Source: G963704535 sp963704535 (GTDB taxonomy: Bacteria > Chloroflexota > Chloroflexia > Chloroflexales > Roseiflexaceae). Taken from it: DNA of 64,000 nt. Below, in pieces: positions 44,654-55,028 of this stretch; the first letter of the stretch is position 1; every line of letters starts with the position of its first letter. The stretch spans positions 620,001 to 684,000 of the forward strand of contig OY969916.1 in NCBI GenBank assembly GCA_963704535.1. Reading direction: 5' to 3'. Below the pieces are notes generated by a model. The model was not told where the DNA came from, ran no database searches, and worked only from the letters and a program-made list of their open reading frames with translations. The position numbers and the translations under genes were made by a program.

Positions 44654-45646
44654 ATGCTCGACCGTATCCTGCGTGCCGGACGGGAGTTGCTGGGCGAGGC
44701 CTCCGACGAGGCGCCGCAGGCTGAACCAAATCGGCGCGGCCCGCCGCCCGATACGATCCGACCGCGCGTGCTCCTGGTCATTCACAACCCGCCGGTCGAG
44801 TCCGAGGGTGGCCGGCGGCTGAACGAGGTCTTTGGCTGGAACGACCCCGATCAACTCGTGCGCCAATACATCGCCGACTTGGCCACGGCCAGCGGCGGCT
44901 ACTTGCAGTACCAGGTCGTCGAGCGGATCGCCGCCGACCGGCTCCCAGTCAAGCAGGACGGCTTCCGCTACACTACCGAGAGCTACGTGCGATCGTGGCG
45001 CAGCCGCGCTATGCACCAGCCCGACGCGATCGACTACCAGGCGCAGGTGGCGACGTTCGACCTGATCGGCCGCTACGACCGCGGCGAGATCGACGAAGCC
45101 TGGTTCATGGCCTTCCCCTACTCCGGCGACTATGAGTTGACCATGGTCGGGCGCGGGGCGTTCTGGTGCAACTCGCAGCCGGTGCCGAACACGGGCCACT
45201 GCTCCGGTCGATTCGTGATCATGGCGTTCAACTACGAGCGCGACGTCGGCTGTATGCTGGAGAACTTCGGCCACCGGGTCGAGTTGATCATGAGCCGGGT
45301 GTTCAGCGCCCACCCGCCGGCGCGCAATCTGTGGGAGCGCTTCATTCGCTACGACCAGGTCGCGCCCGGCCAGGCGCAGTGCGGCAATGTCCACTTCGCC
45401 CCCAACAGCACGCGCGACTACGACTGGGGCAACCGGCGCTCCGTGGCCAGCTACTGCGACGACTGGTACAGCTTTCCCCAGGTACCAGGCCGCGCACGCC
45501 AGGTCAACTGCGCCGAGTGGGGCAATGGCGACATGCGCGCCCACCATATCTGGTGGCTCGACCACCTGCCGCGCGTCGCGGGGGAGACGGATGGGGTCGC
45601 GAATAACTGGTGGCAGTACATTGTCAATCCGAACCTTGTGCCGTGA
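44654..45646 (+). CDS. Conserved-type hypothetical protein
   Basis: 330 residues, no signal peptide or membrane helix; I do not recognise the family. After a charged N-terminus comes a Rossmann-like opening (RPRVLLVIHNPPVESEGGRRLNEVFGW), then WRSRAMHQPDAIDYQAQVATFDLIGRYDRG, an aromatic, Cys-containing centre (EAWFMAFPYSGDYELTMVG, GAFWCNSQPVPNTG) and several His residues towards the end (GNVHFAPNSTRDYDWGN, DMRAHHIWWLDHLPR). The pattern suggests an enzyme, perhaps metal-dependent. ATG at 44654 follows GGAGAA by five bases. It is monocistronic. Confidence 0.65.
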   Translation: MLDRILRAGRELLGEASDEAPQAEPNRRGPPPDTIRPRVLLVIHNPPVESEGGRRLNEVFGWNDPDQLVRQYIADLATASGGYLQYQVVERIAADRLPVKQDGFRYTTESYVRSWRSRAMHQPDAIDYQAQVATFDLIGRYDRGEIDEAWFMAFPYSGDYELTMVGRGAFWCNSQPVPNTGHCSGRFVIMAFNYERDVGCMLENFGHRVELIMSRVFSAHPPARNLWERFIRYDQVAPGQAQCGNVHFAPNSTRDYDWGNRRSVASYCDDWYSFPQVPGRARQVNCAEWGNGDMRAHHIWWLDHLPRVAGETDGVANNWWQYIVNPNLVP

Positions 45647-45725
45647 GCCAAGCTATTCGGCTGTGTCAAGGCCCCTTGGGCAGCAAAAGGTGCGCGCTCC
45701 GACCCTATGCGATCGTTCGCCGGCA

Positions 45726-46700
45726 CTATGTGTGGGTGACTAGCTTCTGGAGCTTCGCTTCGACCTGCTGCATCTCCTGGGCAATGGCCTCAAGCTGCCG
45801 CTGCAGCCGTAAGCGGTCCCCGGCATTGAGGGTCGTGCTGAGTTGCTGATCGACCGCCGTATGCTCCTGCTCCAAATGTTCGAGGCGCCGGCGCAGCGAT
45901 TGGCGCTGTACTTCCGCTGTGCGTGTGCCCGGTTGCTGGGCAGGCTCGGCTGTGGCTGAGACAAGTGGCTCCGCTTGCCGGGGAGCCTCGGCGCGCTCAT
46001 ATGGCAGGTCAATCGGGTAGGGCGGCCGCACCGGATGCAGGCTGGCGATGTCGAGCGCGTACAAGAACGGTCGCTCGGCAAGATCGAGTTGCTCGCGTCC
46101 GGCATCCAACGCCCGCTCAAACGGCATCCGCCCACTGTATCGCCCGCGGCCCTCCGGCAGCGTCGTATCAAGCGCCTGGGTATAGGCGCACCCGGTACAC
46201 TCCAACGCCGCGTACTGGCCGTTATCGATCAGGCTGCGTAGAATCGCCCCGTTCTCCGCCGGTAGCAGCCCCGTAGAGAAGGCACGCAGCTCCTCGCGCG
46301 ACTGAAAGGTGAGGTCGCGCTGGTACTGAAGGCGCGAGACGGCGATGAGCGCGTGGCCTTTGATCAATATCAGCAGCGGCAGCAGGTCGTAATGCAAACA
46401 TACACCGGCAGCCAGCAGCGCCAGATCAAGGCAGGTCCCTTGATTAGGGGGGCGCATGATCTCGATCGGCTGGCGGATACGCTGCTCACCCTGCTCAAGG
46501 CTGACTGGCGCGCGGTCATACTGGATCGCACCGCTACAAAGTGTATCGTAGATCAGGCGCAGCGTTTTCAGCTTGCCATCTAGATCGGCGCGCAGATCGG
46601 CCGGGTTGGCCGGAAGCTGCGGCAACAGCTTTGCCGCTTCCGGAGTTGCGTAGCGCGCCAGGGTGCGCTGCTCGGTACGCAGCCATGGTTCCCAGGGCAT
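45726..46700 (-). CDS. Transglutaminase-like protein with C-terminal coiled-coil association module
   Basis: 324 residues. Residues about 85-125 (PPNQGTCLDLALLAAGVC, LLPLLILIKGHALIAVS) match the Cys and His motifs of the transglutaminase-like domain found in large conflict-system proteins. The C-terminal 50 residues (about 274-324) form a coiled coil, LEHLEQEHTAVDQQL then TLNAGDRLRLQRQLE, about half identical to the end of the protein encoded at 48455-48952. Shared terminal modules of this sort (effector-associated domains) bring effectors and sensors together in predicted prokaryotic immunity systems. It lies 18 bases downstream of the lipase-like gene on the same strand. Confidence 0.72.
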   Translation of the reverse strand: MPWEPWLRTEQRTLARYATPEAAKLLPQLPANPADLRADLDGKLKTLRLIYDTLCSGAIQYDRAPVSLEQGEQRIRQPIEIMRPPNQGTCLDLALLAAGVCLHYDLLPLLILIKGHALIAVSRLQYQRDLTFQSREELRAFSTGLLPAENGAILRSLIDNGQYAALECTGCAYTQALDTTLPEGRGRYSGRMPFERALDAGREQLDLAERPFLYALDIASLHPVRPPYPIDLPYERAEAPRQAEPLVSATAEPAQQPGTRTAEVQRQSLRRRLEHLEQEHTAVDQQLSTTLNAGDRLRLQRQLEAIAQEMQQVEAKLQKLVTHT

Positions 46701-46718
46701 GCGAGCCTCCTCATCTAT

Positions 46719-48168
46719 TCAGAGAACGATCTCCAGCACATCGTGTACAGGCTTGGGCGCAAGCGGCCCGCTCCGGGAGGTGTGAACGTCAACACGGTAG
46801 GCTCCGGGCGCGAGACCTGCCACCTCGCCGATCCAATCGTCACCGTCGCGCACCAGCGGCTGCTCCACCACCGTCGTGCCCTCGGCCGGCATGAGCGTCA
46901 GCAGCACGCCAACCGGGTCCTCAAGCGGATCAACAATCTGGACGCGCGCCCGCAATGGCTCTGGCCCCTGGTGGAGATTCGGCAGACTCAGGCTGAGCGC
47001 AGGGAGGCGCAACCCTTCCTCGAGCGTACCTTCGTACTGCCGTATGTAATCGTCCAACTGCATATCCGCAAGCTCACGGCAGAGATCCTCTAGCGCCTGG
47101 CGGTTGCTTGTGAGCCACGCATGCTTCTCGGCGTAACGTAGCTTGCGCTGCACCTTCGGCGGCTCGATCGGCAAGGCCGCAAGATATGGGACCGTCCCAT
47201 CGCCATCACGCACCCAGGCACTGTCTTGGGCTGCGGGCAGCGGCTGCGGAAGATTGGCGCTGAACTGCAAACCGTCATCCGTCAGGACTGCGGACTGGTA
47301 TGTCGGCTGGTAGGTGCCCGTGACAGGCAAGATTCGATTTGAGTATTCGGATGGGCGCTCCGCTGTGCGCTGCTTGATCTCCAGATGAAATGCACGCCCG
47401 GCGGCGGCGCGCTGCTGGCTTATGTGCCGCAGCCGGTCAGTTTCGGCCACGCGACACAGATGATCGTCGATCCAGATCACGGGGTAGATCGGCAGAAGTT
47501 GGTAGGCAGAGGTGAACGAGCGCACAAGCATGGTCAGGTCGGCCGAGCCGAGCCAGTGCCCATTGCACAGCGATTCGAGGGCATTGAGCGAGCCGCGGTG
47601 AGGTGTCCCGAACGTGAACAGGACTCGGCAGTGCTCCCAGCCGCCGAGCGCCTCCAGGTAATAGCGCGCGACCAGGCCGCCCATGCTGTGACAGATCAAG
47701 ATCACGCGCGCCTCACGCGAGCTGACCTGTTGCCAGCGCGGGAGTTGGGCATCAACCAGCCGCTTGAGCCTGTAGGCGGCGGCCCGATTATCGCGCCGCC
47801 AGTCATAGGGCAGGTGGAAGAAGTTCGCCGGGCGCTCACTATCTGCGTCGCCAAGGGTAACGTCAAAGGTGCGTAGGATGGTGTCGCTGATCTGCTGGTA
47901 GCCCTCACCCAGCATCAGACCATGAATGCCGTGAATGCCGGTCATGAGGCGAGTTGCGCGGATACCGTTGGGCAGCAACTCTCGCTCCGGATCGTCATCG
48001 TGCTCAGCGAGAAGATAGAGGGGATGGAAATCGGTCAGCTCTTCCTGACAACGCCGGGCCGATAATACGCGGCATCGACCACAATTCGTTGCCGTGCTGC
48101 TCCAATACACTGCCCATAATTCCGGGGATCAGGATGATGATGTCACGCATCGGCTGTCGTTGTTCCAT
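46719..48168 (-). CDS. Lipase/LCAT-like alpha-beta hydrolase (one frameshift)
   Basis: About 483 residues. MRDIIILIPGIMGSVL at the N-terminus is the LCAT/lipase oxyanion region and VILICHSMGGLVARYYLEALGG is the nucleophile elbow with Ser; FTFGTPHRGSLNALE follows. A Asp and His downstream (DGDGTVPYLAALP, EKHAWLTSN) could complete the triad. The last 100 residues are an Ig-like beta domain (VDPLEDPVGVLLTLMP, GLAPGAYRVDVHTS). The frame breaks near 48058 between GPAL and RRCQEELTDFHPLY. Start ATG 48168 with GAAAGG upstream. As middle gene of the minus-strand cluster it may be a membrane-attacking effector (inference). Confidence 0.75.
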
Positions 48169-48186
48169 ATCCATACCTTTCGTCAT

Positions 48187-48459
48187 TACTATAGCAAACC
48201 TATCTGAGTTGTAAATGTGGGTGGGCCTTTCTGCGGGGGCTTCCCCACACCCCCTTTTACGACTCATTTAGGAATGCTATAGCAAACCTATCTGAGTTGT
48301 AAATGTGGGTGGGCCTTTCTGCGGGGGCTTCCCCCACACCCCCCTTTTACGACTCATTTAGGAATGCTATAGCAAACCTATCTGAGTTGTAAAAGTGATT
48401 GGGCTTTTCTGCGGGGGCTTCCCCCACACCCCCTTTTAAACTCATTTAGGAATGCTATA
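48187..48459 (-). repeat. Three tandem copies of family B palindromic repeat
   Basis: About 89-bp units with ends CTATAGCA and TGCTATAG, inner arms GAGTTGTAAA and TTTACGACTC, and a core GCGGGGGC/GCCCCCGC type hairpin. They lie between the two cluster genes and, read on the minus strand, 3' of the small coiled-coil protein gene, whose stop codon is TAG of CTATAG. Confidence 0.9.
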
Positions 48460-48952
48460 GATTGTTGAGATCATCCTCAATACGCTGCATCTCCCGCGCC
48501 AAATGTTCGAGCTTCCGATTCAGTCTGAGCCGGTCGCCAGCGTCGAGGGTACTGTTGAATTGCTGGTTGATCGCTGTGTACTCTTCCTCCAGGCTCGCCA
48601 GTTGCTGCTCCAGGGTCTTGCGCCGAAGCCACTTCACCGATGATGTAGGTGTTGACTGAGGCGGGTTATTTAGCAAAGGAGGCTCGTACCCGCTGTTGCC
48701 CTGTAGCCACTCGACCAGAACGTCATTTCCCTGGCGGCAAACCTTTATCGGCATGAAGTTACCCTGTGCGTCCTTCAGCACAATCCACTTCCCCTCCGAC
48801 TGGCCTGTAAGATCAAAGCGCTGCCCATATACCTCGCCGGAGTTAAAGACGGTTATTTTTGCGAAACGCACATCGTAGTATGAAATAGTCTGACCTGTGT
48901 CCGGGTGTGGCTTCGAGCCCATTATTCGATCCAACTTGAAAGCTGCATTCAT
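48455..48952 (-). CDS. Small protein with C-terminal coiled-coil association module
   Basis: 165 residues. The N-terminal 95 residues look like a small beta domain (YYDVRFAKITVFNSGEVYGQRF, LTGQSEGKWIVLKDAQGNF, IKVCRQGNDVLVEWL) that I cannot assign. The last 50 residues (LASLEEEYTAINQQF, TLDAGDRLRLNRKLEHLAREM) are about half identical to the end of the transglutaminase-like protein at 45726-46700. It is the first gene of the three-gene minus-strand cluster and could be the adaptor or sensor. ATG 48952. A family B repeat supplies its stop. Confidence 0.7.
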   Translation of the reverse strand: MNAAFKLDRIMGSKPHPDTGQTISYYDVRFAKITVFNSGEVYGQRFDLTGQSEGKWIVLKDAQGNFMPIKVCRQGNDVLVEWLQGNSGYEPPLLNNPPQSTPTSSVKWLRRKTLEQQLASLEEEYTAINQQFNSTLDAGDRLRLNRKLEHLAREMQRIEDDLNNL

Positions 48953-49111
48953 AGAGGCCCTTCCCTGTTAAGCTTAGAGAGGTGCTCGCCCAGCTCATCG
49001 ATGCTGTTCATTGTTTTAAGCCCGATCCCTTGTCTGTCCATCCGGCAGTCGCCGACAGTATACCCTAGACGGGCAAACCGGCGCCGGTCCTATACTTAGA
49101 ACGTAACATAC

Positions 49112-50384
49112 TCAGTAGATCACAGGTTTGATTAGGAGGACATAAAATGTAGGTTCGCTGATTGCAGCAGGGATCTTCCAAAGCCGAAAGGAGGACCCTG
49201 ATGCGCGAACCTACATCCAGCCAGCCGATTTGCCTGACCGACCAGCAGACCTTGCATGATACCATACTCGTGGGGCAGCAGCACATCCCACTCAGCGCCA
49301 ATGGCTATCGTTGCCAGACTGATGATTTGTGGCGCATTTTGCTGGCTGCCGCCGCAAACAAGACCACCATCGAGGCCACCTGTGCTGATTTGGAACGTGC
49401 GCCCGATGCCAATACTGTGCGCGGCTATTTGAATGAGCAGTTGCCGCCCTCTGCTATACCCAAGCTGGAACAGCAGTTGAATGACTTGTTGCGTAGCTTG
49501 CTCCCCGACTGGCTGCGTGCTCGTCCACAAGAGATCGCGGTTGACTTCCACGATGAACCCTACTATGGCCGCGACCATCCCGATGATGTGGACAATTGGG
49601 TCTGTCGTGGCGAAGCAAGGGCAGGTACCACGCGCTTTTATCGCTGTGCGACCGCTTATCTGTTGCGGCAGGATGTGCGGCTGACGCTGGCAGTCGTGTT
49701 TATCAAGCCCAAAATGGACAAGGTCAGCGTGCTGGCGAGCTTGCTCAAAGCACTCAAGGACGCTGACCTGACCATCAAGTGCTTGTACGCAGATAAGGCG
49801 TTTTGTAGCATTGAGGTCGTGCGCTACTTGAAGAGCCAGCGCATTGCGGCCATTATTGCCATGCCGATACGTGGCAAGCAGGGCGGCACGCGCAAGCTGT
49901 GTCGCGGAGGCAAGAGCCATTGGACCAGCTATACGATGCAGAGTGCTGAACACGGCAGCATCAGGGTGGTGGTGGCGGTGGTGCGTACCTATCAACGCCG
50001 CCGTTCGGGGCAGCGACATCTGTGCTGGTTGCTGTACGTGTGCCTGCAAATAAGCGGAAAGGTGGTGCGGGTGAGGCGACGGTATCGGCGCCGGTTTGGG
50101 ATAGAGAGTGGCTACCGACTGATGGAGCAGGTGCGAGCGCGCACGACCTCGCCGAACCCGGCGCTGCGCTTCCTGTTGATGGGAGTGGCGTTGTTGATTG
50201 TGAATGTGTGGATACGTTTGCATTGGCTGTTCCTGCGACTGAGGGGGCGAGGACCACGGCGCGTCGCGCGCTGGCGCTTTCGACTGGAGCGCATGACGCG
50301 CTTTCTGATACACGCGATTGAGCGTTTCTATGGCGTCGTCACCATCGTCAAGCCAGCACCTATTTAACATCTGTGATCTACTGA
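49112..50384 (+). mobile_element. ISH3-like insertion sequence
   Basis: 1273 bp with 14-bp perfect terminal inverted repeats TCAGTAGATCACAG (49112-49125) and the complement (50371-50384). TAC flanks both ends, a possible 3-bp duplication (longer duplication not excluded). One intact transposase gene. It lies between the conflict-type cluster and the GAF/PP2C gene without breaking either. Confidence 0.82.
49201..50367 (+). CDS. ISH3/IS4-type DDE transposase
   Basis: 388 residues, intact. NTVRGYLNEQLPPSAIPKLEQQLN is typical of ISH3-like proteins, and the catalytic core shows IAVDFHDEPYYGRD (first Asp), WVCRGEARAGTTRFYRCATAY, CLYADKAFCSIEVVRYL (second Asp) and GIESGYRLMEQVRARTTS (Glu). ATG 49201 follows AAAGGAGG at six bases; the frame is open from 49162 but the RBS decides for 49201. 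Confidence 0.9.
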   Translation: MREPTSSQPICLTDQQTLHDTILVGQQHIPLSANGYRCQTDDLWRILLAAAANKTTIEATCADLERAPDANTVRGYLNEQLPPSAIPKLEQQLNDLLRSLLPDWLRARPQEIAVDFHDEPYYGRDHPDDVDNWVCRGEARAGTTRFYRCATAYLLRQDVRLTLAVVFIKPKMDKVSVLASLLKALKDADLTIKCLYADKAFCSIEVVRYLKSQRIAAIIAMPIRGKQGGTRKLCRGGKSHWTSYTMQSAEHGSIRVVVAVVRTYQRRRSGQRHLCWLLYVCLQISGKVVRVRRRYRRRFGIESGYRLMEQVRARTTSPNPALRFLLMGVALLIVNVWIRLHWLFLRLRGRGPRRVARWRFRLERMTRFLIHAIERFYGVVTIVKPAPI

Positions 50385-50500
50385 TACTACCGCTTTGGCG
50401 AATCCGCGACGCACACCGGCCCACTCCAAGGGTATAATGACGTGTGGAGCGACACCACTGTGATTCGGTAGGCGGCGATGATCGTGAAAGAAACATCCTA

Positions 50501-53500
50501 ATGAGCACATCCCCTGGGATCGGGCCAGGACGTACGGACCTCGAAGCACAGCTTGAGCGCCTGCGCTTTCAGCGCGAGCGCGACCGGCGTGCCCTCGACC
50601 TGCTCTACCGCGTCGGCATGGCCTGCCAGGCTCAAGCTTCGGACCGGGCGATCTTCGATGCGCTCTGCCATGAGTTGCGCACCGTCTTCGCGCTCGAACT
50701 CATGCTTTATCGCGCTATGCGACCTGGATCGCCCCGACTTCTTCCGCACCGCCCTGCTCTACGACGAGGGGCTGGTGGAGTATCGGGAGAACGTCGAGTT
50801 CGGGCCGATCACCGGGCGCATGATCCGCGAGCGCATCCCGGTCCTGGTGCCCGATATGAACGAGATACGCGATACTCTGAGCGGGCACCCGACTACATTC
50901 GGCAACCGGCAGAAGCTCTCGCGGGCCTGGATGGGCGTGCCGCTCCTGCTTGGCCAGGACGCGCTTGGGATCATTTCGCTCCAGAGCTACACGCCGAACC
51001 TGTTCACCGAGGCCGACCACGATCTGCTCCAGCGCATCGGCCAGGTGGTGGCCGTGGCGCTGGAGAACGCCAATCTCATCCAGCACCAGCGCAAATTGAG
51101 CGCCGAGCTGGCCGCACGGGTGGCGCTACGCACCGAGGAGTTGGCGGCACTGAGCGCGATCGCCGCCGAAACCGTGCTCCAGCAGCCGTTGCCGGCGCTG
51201 CTCGACCGCGCGCTGGCGCTGATCCTGCCGCTCTTCGACGCCACGGCCGGGAATGTGCGGCTGTACGATCGGGAGCGCGACCGGCTGGTGCTGCTGGCGC
51301 AGCGCGGCCTCCCGGCCGACGATGCCCGCGCCGTCCCGGAGGTGCCGGTGAGCGGCAGCCCGCTGGGCAGCGTCGTCCGCGACAACCGGCCACTGGTGGT
51401 CGAGCGCGATCTTGTGCAGTACTCGCTGCGCAAGGACCCGTCGATGTTCGACGCGCTGCTGGGCATTCCGCTGCGCATCGGCGATCAGGTGCTGGGCTCG
51501 ATGGTGCTGCTTGACGCGAAGCCGCGCACCTTTGACCAGCAGCAGATCGATCTGGCGCAGCTGATCGGCAACCAGCTCGCGATCGCGATTGAGAACGCCC
51601 GCCTCTTTGAGCAGCGCGAGCGCCAGATCCGCGAGCTGAGCGCGCTGGGCGCGATCAGCCAGGCGGCCAATACCTCGCTCAACCTGCGCATGCTGCTCCA
51701 GCAGGTCTATGCGGCGCTGCACGATCTCATGCCGCTCGACGCCTTTGTGATGAGCATCTATGATCCCGATCGCGAGGTGATCGTCGAAGGGATCGGGATC
51801 GACGAGGGGCAGACCTACGAGCACTTCACCTGGAACGCCCCACCGACGCCTGGCTCGTTCACCGCGTGGGTGATCAACAACCGCCGGATGCTGCACCTGC
51901 GCGATGTGGCCACCGATATGGCGCGGTACCCGGAGCTGACCAGGGTGCCGAGCGGCTCCGGGCGGCCATCGGCCTCCTGGCTGGGCGTGCCGCTGCACGA
52001 TCACGAGGGGCTGGTGATCGGGACGATCGTCGTCCAGTCCTACGCCGCCGGCGCATTTGACGAGCGCGACGAGCGCTTCCTGCGGAACGTCGCCCAGCAG
52101 ACGGCACTGCACGTGCGCAATGTGACCCTGCTGGCCCAGCGCGAGCAGCAGATCCGCGAGCTTGACGCGATCGGCCGGATCGGCCAGTTTGTCAGCGCGA
52201 CGTTCGACCTCGACGAGATTTTGCAGGTGGTGTATGAGACCCTGCGCGATGTGACCGGCGCGCCGATCTTCTACCTCCTGATCTGCGAGCCGAATACGCA
52301 TATCATCACCAATGCGATGTTCATCGAGCAGAGGCAGCGCAGCGACCTCGGCTGGATCGGCAACCGGCCGCGGCCCGGCAGCATGACCGATTGGATCTTG
52401 CAGCATCGCGAGCCGCTGCTGCACGACGACTTGCTGGCCTACCTTGAGCGCACGACCCAACCCGAGGTCAGGCCCAAGCGCTTCGGCAACCAGCGGCACG
52501 CCCGCGCGTGGGCCGGCGTGCCGCTGCTGGCGAAGGATGGCGAGCCGATCGGCGTGCTTTCGGTGCAGGACTACGAGCCGAGCCTGTACGGTACGCAGAC
52601 GATCGAGTTCCTCGGCCAGGTGGCCAGCCACATCAGCCTGGGCATCCAGAAGATCAGGCTGTTGCGCGAGCGCGAGCGCCAGATCGGCGAGCTTGACGCG
52701 ATCGGCCGGATCGGGCGGCTGGTCAGCGCCACGTTCGACCTGGACCGCATGCTGCGGGTGGTCTACGAGATTTTGCAGCAGATCACCGGCGCCGATGCCT
52801 TCTACCTGGTGGTCTGCGAGCCGGGCAGCCAGGTTGTCATGCGGATCTTCTACATCGAGCATGGCGTTCAGTTTGAGGACGATTGGGCCGGTGCGCCGCC
52901 GCCGCCTGATAGCCTGACCGGCTGGATTCTGCGCGAGCGGCGCCCGCTGCTGATCGCCGACCTGCCCGGCGAGGGGCAGCGCCTATCCGCTCTGGGTATC
53001 GCCCCGGTGCTTATGGACAACACGGTACACCCGCGCTCGTGGGTCGGCGTGCCGTTGCTGGCCGAGGATGTGGAGCCGATCGGCGTGATCTCGGTGCAGG
53101 ACGAGCAGCCATACAGGTACGACGAGCAGACGGTGGAGTTCCTGAGCCAAGTCGCCAGCCACTTGAGCCTGGGCGTGCAGAAGGTCAACCTGTTTCAGGA
53201 GCGCGAGCGGCAGATCCGCGAGAACGCCCGACTGTTCGCCGAGGCCGAGGCCCACGCCGCTACGGCCGAGCGCCAGGCCCAGCGGATGGCACTGATCCAC
53301 CGGATCTCGTTGCTGCTCAACCAGCGGATCGATCCGCAGGAGACGCTCGATCTGGCGGTCGAGGAGCTGGCGAAGTTGTTTGGCACCGAGCACGTCGGGA
53401 TTCTGCTCTTCGACGAGGCCGGGCGCTCGGGCACGGTCGTGGCCGAGTACCCGCGCGGCGTGCAGCTCAAGGAGCGGGTGGTGGGCGTCGAGCGCGAGCT

Positions 53501-55010
53501 TACGAGGCACTTCGCCGCCGGCCGCCGCCCGCTGCTGATCGAGTCGGTCGCCGATAGCCTGCTGCCGGAGGTGGTGCGCGCGCTGCTGCTGCGCAAGGGC
53601 GTGCTCTCGACGATGATGGCGCCGCTGGTCATCCGCGACAGTGTGATCGGCCTGATCGGGCTGGATAGCATCGGCAAGCCGCGCTCGTTCGACGAGGAGG
53701 AGCAGGAGGCGTTTATGACCATCGCGGCGACGGTGGCGGCGGCCTTTGAGAACGCGCGACTCTTCGCCGCCGAGCACGCTGCCCACCGCACGGCCGACAC
53801 CCTGCGCGAGGTGGCGCGGGTACTCAGCAGCACGTTCGACGCGAATGAGGTGCTCGAACTCATCCTCGACCAGCTCGGCACCGTGATCCACTACGACAGC
53901 GCTTCGATTATGCTGCTGGAAGGCGAGAGCTTGCGTCCGGCGGCGCATCGCGGCCTGGAAAGAGAGGCGCTGCCGAGTTGCCAGACATTCTCGCTCCAGG
54001 AGCGCAGCGGCGCGAGCCTGGCAGTGAGCCTGGGCCAGCCGGTGGTGATCGACGACACGCGCACATCGCCCAACTGGCAGGCCACCCCGTTCGGCCAGGA
54101 CATCCGCTCCTGGCTCGGCGTCCCGCTCAGGTCGAAGGGCAAGGTCCTGGGCGTACTGAACATCGACTCACACCGGCCGCACCACTTCACCGAGCGCGAT
54201 GGCGAGGTCGCGCTGGCGTTCGCCAACCAGGCGGCGGTGGCGCTGGAGAACGCCCAGCTCTACCAGGAGTCGGTCACGCGCGTCGAGCAGGAGCTGGAGA
54301 TCGCCCGCCGCATTCAGAGCAATCTTTTCCCGCGCGAGCTGCCGCAGGTGCCCGGTATCACGATCGCCGCCCGTGCCCTGCCGGCGCGCGAGACCGGTGG
54401 CGATTTCTACGACATTGTGCCGCTTACCGAGGAGCGGTTCGGCCTGCTGGTGGGCGACGCTTCGGGCAAGAGCATCCCCGGAGCGATGCTGATGGCGATT
54501 GCGCGCTCGATCGCGCGGTCGGAGGCGCGCGACCACGAGCTGCCGGAGGCAGTGATGCGCGAGACCAACCGCTGGATCACGCTGGACGTGCCCGCCCGCT
54601 CGTTCGTCGCGCTGAACTACGCCAGCCTCGACGCCGGCCGGCGGCGCTTGGCGCTGGCGAACGCTGGCCAGCTCTCGCCGCTGCGCCGCCGCGCCGACGG
54701 AACGATCGAGTACCTCGACGTGCCGGGGCCGACCTTGCCGCTGGGCATCCAGCCGGACACCGCCTACGAGGCGCTGGAGGTGGCGCTGGCGCCGGGCGAT
54801 ACGCTGGTCTTCTATACCGACGGGATCGTCGAGGCCCACAACCCGGGCCGCGAGATGTTCGGCTTCGAGCGGCTGGAGGCGCTGGTGCGTGAGCTAGGCG
54901 ACCGGGCGCCCGAGCAGCTGATCGAGGCGCTGCTGGCGGCGGTCGAGGACTTTAGCCACGGCGTCGCCCAGCATGATGATATGACGCTGCTGGTGCTGCA
55001 GGTCGAGTAG
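50501..55010 (+). CDS. Seven-GAF sensor PP2C phosphatase, RsbU-like (one frameshift)
   Basis: About 1503 residues, cytoplasmic. Seven GAF-type domains are strung together, each ending in an ENARLF/IQKIRLL-type helix and a short coiled coil (for example RERERQIGELDAIGRIGRLVSATFD, seen three times in close variants). The C-terminal 230 residues are a SpoIIE/PP2C phosphatase: ARRIQSNLFPRELPQVPG, ETGGDFYDIV (metal Asp), LVGDASGKSIPGAM, VFYTDGIVEAHNP and HDDMTLLVLQVE. One indel near 50714 separates the first 70 residues (ATG 50501) from the rest. Such proteins dephosphorylate STAS antagonists, so the three RsbR-like proteins in the window are possible substrates. Signals unknown. It is 18 bases upstream of the hybrid sensor gene. 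Confidence 0.88.
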
Positions 55011-55028
55011 CGGCATTTGGAGACGAAG

